63,412 bases of DNA from Rhodococcus jostii NBRC 16295. Lineage in GTDB: Bacteria > Actinomycetota > Actinomycetes > Mycobacteriales > Mycobacteriaceae. The position numbers and the translations under genes are program-made. The stretch spans positions 1 through 63,412 of the forward strand of contig NZ_BCWY01000058.1 of the NCBI RefSeq assembly GCF_001894825.1. The letters run 5' to 3'. The notes below the pieces were generated by a model that was not told the origin of the DNA, made no database searches, and saw nothing but the letters and a program-made list of their open reading frames with translations. Below are positions 58,707-63,412 of this stretch, piece after piece (positions within the stretch are counted from its first letter, which is position 1; every line of letters starts with the position of its first letter).

Positions 58707-60559
58707 CCGGGGAACGGCTGCTCGACATCGAGGATCTCCGGGTCAGCTTCCCCAGCGAGGAGGGCCGGATCGAGGCGGTCCGCGGCGTCAGCTACGCCAT
58801 CTCCGACGGTGAGGTGCTCGCCATCGCCGGCGAATCGGGCTCGGGGAAATCGGTGGCGTCACTGGCCGTGATGGGTCTGCTGCCCGAGCATGCGCGGGTC
58901 ACCGGATCCATCCGGTTGCAGGGCCGCGAACTGCTGGGCATGGGAGACCGGGAGCTGTCCGCGCTGCGCGGCAAGACGGTGAGCATGGTGTTCCAGGACC
59001 CGCTGTCGGCGCTGACACCCGTATACCGGGTGGGCGACCAGATCGCGGAGGCGCTGCTCGTGCACGGCCGGGCGAGCAGCAAGAAGGAGGCGGCGCAGCG
59101 TGCGGTGGACCTGCTCGACCTCGTCGGCATACCCGATCCCGCAGTGCGCGCCAAGGCCTTTCCGCACGAGTTCTCCGGCGGCATGCGTCAGCGCGTCGTG
59201 ATCGCCATCGCCATCGCCAACGACCCCGCGCTGATCATCTGCGACGAGCCGACCACCGCGCTGGACGTGACGGTGCAGGCGCAGATCCTGAACCTGCTGC
59301 GCAAGGCCCGCGACCTCACCGGCGCCGGCGTCGTGATGATCACCCACGACATGGGCATCGCCGCGACGCTCGCCGACCGGGTGGTGGTGATGTACGCGGG
59401 CCGGGTGGTGGAGTCCGCGCCGGTGCGCGAACTGTTCGCCGAGCCCCGGATGCCGTACACCGCGGGGCTGCTCGTGTCCGTGCCCCGGATGGACGCCCCG
59501 ATCCGCAGCCGCCTGATCCCGATCGCCGGTGCACCGCCCGCGCTGCATTCGTTGCCGGCCGGCTGCACGTTCGCGCCGCGCTGCCCGCTGGCCGTGGACG
59601 CCTGCCTGCCGGCCGAGCCGGATCTCGTCCTGACCGGTCCGGGCCATCGGGCGGCCTGCATCCGCGTCGACGAGGTGGGCACCCGCGACCTGTTCACCGC
59701 CTACCGCCGGAGCCAGCCGGCACCGCCCGGCGCCGCGCCCCCGGAACCCGAGCACCGGGTGGTGTTGCGGGTGACGGACCTCGTCAAGACGTATCCGATC
59801 ACCAGCGGTCTGGTGTTCCGCCGCACCCGGGGCGAGATCCGGGCGGTCGACGGTATCAGCTTCGACATCCGCGGAGGCCGCACGCTGGCGTTGGTGGGCG
59901 AATCCGGCTCCGGCAAATCGACCACGTTGACGCAGATCCTCGAACTGGCCGCACCGGAATCCGGTGCGATCGAGGTACTGGGCTCCGACGTCGCGGCACT
60001 GAGCAAGCACCGGAAACGCGAGATCCGCCGCAAGATGGCCATCGTCTTCCAGGATCCGACGGCGTCGCTGGACCCCCGGCTGCCGGTGTTCGACGTGCTC
60101 GCCGAGCCGCTGCGACTGGACGGCCGCGGACGCGAGGAGATCGGCCGCCGGGTGCCGGAGTTGCTCGACCTGGTCGGGTTGCGACGCGAGCACGCCGACC
60201 GGTATCCGGCCGATTTCTCGGGCGGTCAGAAGCAGCGGATCAGCATCGCGCGGGCGCTCGCCCTCGATCCGGAACTGCTGATCCTCGACGAGCCGGTGTC
60301 GTCTCTCGACGTCTCGATCCAGGCCGGTGTGCTCAACCTCCTGCGTGACCTTCAGGAGCAGCGGGGCATGTCGTACCTGTTCGTCTCCCACGACCTGTCG
60401 GTGGTCCGCAACATCGCTCACGACGTCGCGGTGATGTTCCAGGGCAGGATCGTCGAGTCGGGGCCGCCGCAGACGATCTTCGAGGATCCGCAGCACGAAT
60501 ACACGCGGGCACTGCTCGCGGCAATTCCCGTTCCGGATCCGACGTATTTGGCACACTAG
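58703..60559 (+). CDS. oppD: Oligopeptide ABC transporter ATPase, two fused domains (OppD-F)
   Basis: A 618-residue protein with two complete ABC domains in one chain. Domain 1 (residues ~5-340): Walker A GESGSGKS, signature FSGGMRQR, Walker B LIICDEPTTALD, then the OppD-type Cys-rich tail (CTFAPRCPLAVDAC) that may bind an Fe-S cluster. Domain 2 (~355-610): GESGSGKS, FSGGQKQR, LLILDEPVSSLD. The fusion replaces separate OppD and OppF proteins, as in mycobacteria. GTG 58703 overlaps the oppC stop. Confidence 0.92.
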   Translation: MTGERLLDIEDLRVSFPSEEGRIEAVRGVSYAISDGEVLAIAGESGSGKSVASLAVMGLLPEHARVTGSIRLQGRELLGMGDRELSALRGKTVSMVFQDPLSALTPVYRVGDQIAEALLVHGRASSKKEAAQRAVDLLDLVGIPDPAVRAKAFPHEFSGGMRQRVVIAIAIANDPALIICDEPTTALDVTVQAQILNLLRKARDLTGAGVVMITHDMGIAATLADRVVVMYAGRVVESAPVRELFAEPRMPYTAGLLVSVPRMDAPIRSRLIPIAGAPPALHSLPAGCTFAPRCPLAVDACLPAEPDLVLTGPGHRAACIRVDEVGTRDLFTAYRRSQPAPPGAAPPEPEHRVVLRVTDLVKTYPITSGLVFRRTRGEIRAVDGISFDIRGGRTLALVGESGSGKSTTLTQILELAAPESGAIEVLGSDVAALSKHRKREIRRKMAIVFQDPTASLDPRLPVFDVLAEPLRLDGRGREEIGRRVPELLDLVGLRREHADRYPADFSGGQKQRISIARALALDPELLILDEPVSSLDVSIQAGVLNLLRDLQEQRGMSYLFVSHDLSVVRNIAHDVAVMFQGRIVESGPPQTIFEDPQHEYTRALLAAIPVPDPTYLAH

Positions 60560-60589
60560 GTTCAGCGAACGTCGAGGAGGGCCATTGCC

Positions 60590-62278
60590 ATGAGGATTCG
60601 TTCGGTGCGTGCCCGCCTCGCAGTATCGTTCCTGGCCTTCGGGCTGATTGTCGCCGGCTGCGGGGGTTCGGACACCGGTGGTGTCGACGCCGGGTCCGGG
60701 TCGATCGGCACCACCAACGACATCAATCCGCACGATCCGAGCGAGCTACGCGACGGCGGAAATCTGCGGTTGGCGTTGTCGGGCTTTCCCGCGAACTTCA
60801 ACACCCTGTCCAACGACGGCAACGACTCCGAGATCGCCGGCATCCTGAAACCGATAATGCCGCGGGCGTTCGGCACCGACGCGTCCGGAGCTCTGTCGGT
60901 GAATCACGACTACTTCACCGACGTGGCACTGACCGGCACCGACCCCCAGCAGGTCACGTACACGATCGACCCGAAGGCGGTGTGGTCCGACGGCACCCCG
61001 ATCACGTGGGCAGACATCCAGTCTCAGGCCGCGGCGCTGAACGGGACGAACAAGGAATTCCTGATCGCGAACACGTCCGGGTTCGAGCGGGTCGACCGGG
61101 TCGAGCGCGGTGTCGACGACCGGCAGGCGGTGATCACCTTCGCCGAGCCGTACGCCGAGTGGAGGGGCCAGTTCGCGGGCAACTCGATGCTCTTCCCGAA
61201 GTCGGCGACCGCGACCCCCGAGGCGTTCAACGCGAGTCTGCGCGACGGAATCACGCTGACGTCGGGTCCGTTCCGCATCGAGTCGATCGACAAGGCGCAG
61301 AACCGGATCACGCTGGGCCGCAATCCCGCGTGGTGGGGTGACACACCGAAACTCGACACCATCACCTACAGCGTGCTCGACGACTCCGCCCGCATTCCGG
61401 CGTTGCAGAACAACGAGATCGACGCGTCGGGACTGGCCACGATCGACGAGGTGAAGACCGCGCAGGGCTCGGCCGGCATCGCGATCCGCCGCGCACCGGG
61501 AACCCAGTTCTCGCACATCACGTTCAACGGCGCGGAGGGGTCTATCCTCGCCGATCCGGAACTGCGGGTGGCACTGTCGAAGGGAATCGACCGGCAGGGC
61601 ATCGCGACCGCGATTCAGAACGGTCTGGTCGACGACCCCCAACCGCTGAACAATCACGTGTATCTCAACGGTCAGCAGGGCTATCAGGACAACAGCGCAG
61701 CGGTCGCCTACGACCCCGAGGAGGCGGCGCGGCGGCTCGACGAACTCGGGTGGAAACTCAACGGCGAGTTCCGCGAGAAGGACGGGCGCAGGCTCGAGAT
61801 CCGCGACGTGATGTACCAGTCGACCACCTGGGTCCAGATCGCGCAGATTGTTCAGCAGAACCTCGCGCAGATCGGCGCGAAGCTGAACATCGACACCCGC
61901 AGCGGCACCGGATTCTTCACCGACGTGATCCAGCCCGGCGACTTCGACATCGCCCAGTTCTCCTGGGTGGGTGATCCGTTCCCTCTCAGCGGGCTACCGC
62001 AGATCTACGCGTACAACCCGGACGATCTGCAGGGCAACTACGGCCGGATCGGCTCGCCCGAGTTGAACGCGCTGATCGAGCGGACCATCTCGGAACTCGA
62101 CCCGGAGAAGGCGATCGAACTCGCGAACGAGGTGGACACGACGGTGTTCGAGGAGGGCTTCTCGCTGCCGCTCGTGCAGGCGCCGGGCAACGTCGCGGTC
62201 CGCGACGATCTCGCGAACTTCGGCGCCCCGGGCCTCGCGTCGTACGACTACACCAAGATCGGATTCCTGAATCAGTAG
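60590..62278 (+). CDS. oppA: Peptide-binding lipoprotein OppA (SBP family 5)
   Basis: A 562-residue extracytoplasmic binding protein. The signal ends in the lipobox LIVAGC (Cys24). The family-5 motif appears as TYTIDPKAVWSDGTPITWADI near residue 125; LTSGPFRIESIDKAQNRITLGRNPAWWG and LRVALSKGIDRQGIA are typical of the class. It delivers peptides or similar ligands to OppBC. It starts 30 bases after oppD with GAGGAGGG as Shine-Dalgarno. Confidence 0.9.
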   Translation: MRIRSVRARLAVSFLAFGLIVAGCGGSDTGGVDAGSGSIGTTNDINPHDPSELRDGGNLRLALSGFPANFNTLSNDGNDSEIAGILKPIMPRAFGTDASGALSVNHDYFTDVALTGTDPQQVTYTIDPKAVWSDGTPITWADIQSQAAALNGTNKEFLIANTSGFERVDRVERGVDDRQAVITFAEPYAEWRGQFAGNSMLFPKSATATPEAFNASLRDGITLTSGPFRIESIDKAQNRITLGRNPAWWGDTPKLDTITYSVLDDSARIPALQNNEIDASGLATIDEVKTAQGSAGIAIRRAPGTQFSHITFNGAEGSILADPELRVALSKGIDRQGIATAIQNGLVDDPQPLNNHVYLNGQQGYQDNSAAVAYDPEEAARRLDELGWKLNGEFREKDGRRLEIRDVMYQSTTWVQIAQIVQQNLAQIGAKLNIDTRSGTGFFTDVIQPGDFDIAQFSWVGDPFPLSGLPQIYAYNPDDLQGNYGRIGSPELNALIERTISELDPEKAIELANEVDTTVFEEGFSLPLVQAPGNVAVRDDLANFGAPGLASYDYTKIGFLNQ

Positions 62279-62282
62279 TTCC

Positions 62283-62930
62283 GTGGCCGTGCGCTATCCC
62301 GTCGTCGTCGGCATGTGCGCCCTCGTGGTGTGTGGCGCATTCATCCCGTTCGCCGACGCCGATCAGCTCAGCGCGCTGGTCGTCGTGGCGGCGACGGTGC
62401 TCGGAGTCACCGGCTACACCTGGTTCGCTGCCACCCGGAACGGTTCGCAGCCGGGTCGCCGCGCCACGGTGCACCGGGTCCGCCAGCAGCACCGGCTCAC
62501 CAGCAGGTCCTGGATCGAGATACACGAGGAACCGGATCCGCTGTGGATTCCCGTGTTCTTCGATCCGGCCCTGATCACGATGCCGACCCCGACGACGGCG
62601 ACGGTGCACGAGGCGGGCGCGCGCAGCGTGGTGGTGTGGGACGGGCGGCGACTACTTCCTGCCGGGCGAACGCGTCGTTCGGAGCCGGTCGGCCGGTTGA
62701 TCGACAACCCGTCGCGGCCGGACCCGGACGGTCCGGTGCGCGCCCGGATCGCCGCTCGGCCGATGCGTCGGATCGTCCTCGACGCTCAGTTCGCGGTGGC
62801 CGCGCCGTTCGCCGGGGCGCTGTGGGTGTACGTCGCGGGCGGCGGGCTTCCCGCATTCGTCGGCGCGACGTGCGTGGCGGCGGTCGTCGCGGTGTGGTTC
62901 GCGGCCGTCCGGGGATCCGACCCCAGCTGA
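62283..62930 (+). CDS. Hypothetical membrane protein, 215 aa
   Basis: A 215-residue protein with two transmembrane helices at each end (about 5-25, 28-48, 165-185, 190-208) and a soluble middle domain rich in beta-strand pattern (RSWIEIHEEPDPLWIPVFFD). The middle could be a small cytosolic domain. No family is recognised. GTG 62283 lies four bases after the oppA stop, so it is probably co-transcribed with the transporter. Confidence 0.65.
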   Translation: MAVRYPVVVGMCALVVCGAFIPFADADQLSALVVVAATVLGVTGYTWFAATRNGSQPGRRATVHRVRQQHRLTSRSWIEIHEEPDPLWIPVFFDPALITMPTPTTATVHEAGARSVVVWDGRRLLPAGRTRRSEPVGRLIDNPSRPDPDGPVRARIAARPMRRIVLDAQFAVAAPFAGALWVYVAGGGLPAFVGATCVAAVVAVWFAAVRGSDPS

Positions 62931-62933
62931 CTC

Positions 62934-63302
62934 TCAGGACATCGTGACACCCGCGCTGACGAAGCACGGGAGCAGCCCGGCGATCTCACTCAGCACCGGT
63001 CCGAACCCGACGGCGGCCGGTACCGGGTCGTTGACGAACGCGACCCCCCGGAACCCGGTGGTGAGGTTCGTGAACTGCACGACGGCGCCGTTCCACTGCG
63101 CGAGAGGCGCGGCGGTGGTGTACCGGATCCGGTCGGGCGCGACCCGTTCCGCGTTGAACGTCAGCCACGCGCCGGGGGCGCACGTCGACATCGAGCCGGG
63201 GATGAAGGGCGCGGCGGACGCGGCACCGGGCACGGCGAACGACAGCGCGCCGGCCACGGCGATCACTGCTCCCAGCCGACCCACCATTTTTCGAGTAGAC
63301 AT
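62934..63302 (-). CDS. Secreted hypothetical protein, 122 aa
   Basis: A 122-residue protein with a clear Sec signal peptide (MSTRKMVGRLGAVIAV, cleavage after AASAA near residue 31). The mature part is about 90 residues with two Cys (STCAPGAW and LLPCFVSAG), likely paired, and a beta-rich pattern. It resembles the many small secreted proteins of mycolic-acid actinobacteria; no function is known. ATG 63300-63302 follows AAAGGAATTCCG. Confidence 0.75.
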   Translation of the reverse strand: MSTRKMVGRLGAVIAVAGALSFAVPGAASAAPFIPGSMSTCAPGAWLTFNAERVAPDRIRYTTAAPLAQWNGAVVQFTNLTTGFRGVAFVNDPVPAAVGFGPVLSEIAGLLPCFVSAGVTMS

Positions 63303-63412
63303 CGGAATTCCTTTCGGGGCGCGCCAATCCGTCTCCCCGAGTACGGCGGAACCGCGTCACTGAGTGTGAATACCAGCTCAGAGAATTATATCTCCGCAAG
63401 TAGGTCCCACCG

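Overview
The window is high-GC DNA from an actinomycete of the mycolic-acid group, most likely a Rhodococcus of the jostii/opacus type. This is inferred from base composition, GTG/TTG starts, dense four-base ATGA/GTGA gene overlaps, a WS/DGAT wax-ester/triacylglycerol acyltransferase, a mycobacterial-style Opp transporter with a fused ATPase, an SPW-repeat protein and a cysteine-type leader peptide. No rRNA, tRNA, CRISPR array, transposase or integrase was seen; everything reads as chromosome.

Layout. (1) 1-4200: end of an aminotransferase coupled to an aldehyde dehydrogenase, a TerC protein, and small membrane proteins. (2) 4202-15007: one giant minus-strand non-ribosomal peptide synthetase (3601 aa). 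Its order is C-A-[C half]-[ruined A]-[C half]-A-T-C-A-T-TE, so two internal modules are decayed in frame and only two carrier domains remain. (3) 15226-25937: a Wzx/Wzy-type surface polysaccharide locus. A seven-gene minus operon (initiating phosphoglycosyltransferase, three glycosyltransferases, O-antigen-ligase-type polymerase, pyruvyl transferase, flippase) faces a DUF4012 membrane protein that follows a tiny Cys-rich ORF. One glycosyltransferase holds five perfect-length 24-bp tandem repeats. (4) 26464-30242: a BRCT-like protein, a lysin-B-like hydrolase, a GT1 glycosyltransferase, a repeat-rich lipoprotein and a SnoaL-like protein. (5) 30388-33458: a beta-phosphoglucomutase-like HAD enzyme coupled to a GH65 disaccharide phosphorylase.

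(6) 33584-44470: a sulfur-scavenging locus. A CGNR-type regulator diverges from a ten-gene operon: alkanesulfonate monooxygenase, PanE-like reductase, SsuC, SsuB, two lipoprotein binding proteins, an SfnB/DszC-like flavin enzyme, an alpha/beta hydrolase with Asp at the nucleophile position, a rhodanese and a GlcD-type oxidase. Seven of the nine junctions are overlapping or nearly so. A 27-codon leader ORF ending in Cys-Arg-Cys-Arg and a hairpin precede it, suggesting cysteine-responsive attenuation. The ABC genes import sulfonates, the oxygenases cleave C-S bonds, and the rhodanese and oxidoreductases probably handle the sulfur and carbon products; the substrate is unknown.

(7) 44463-48893: an ArsR-CDF metal-efflux pair with an operator over the start codon, and a MarR-DHA2 efflux pair with a repeat-rich operator, followed by GtrA. 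(8) 48926-53569: a PhoX/DUF839 protein flanked by two copies of one long palindrome, an ArsR-SRPBCC pair, an ECF sigma factor with a SnoaL tail, a VOC protein and a glutamine amidotransferase. (9) 53906-63302: WS/DGAT with a DosR-like box upstream, a SelW-like protein, a small helical protein, a hydrolase, the oppBCDA transporter, and two hypotheticals. Claims about families come from reading motifs by eye; no database search was run.
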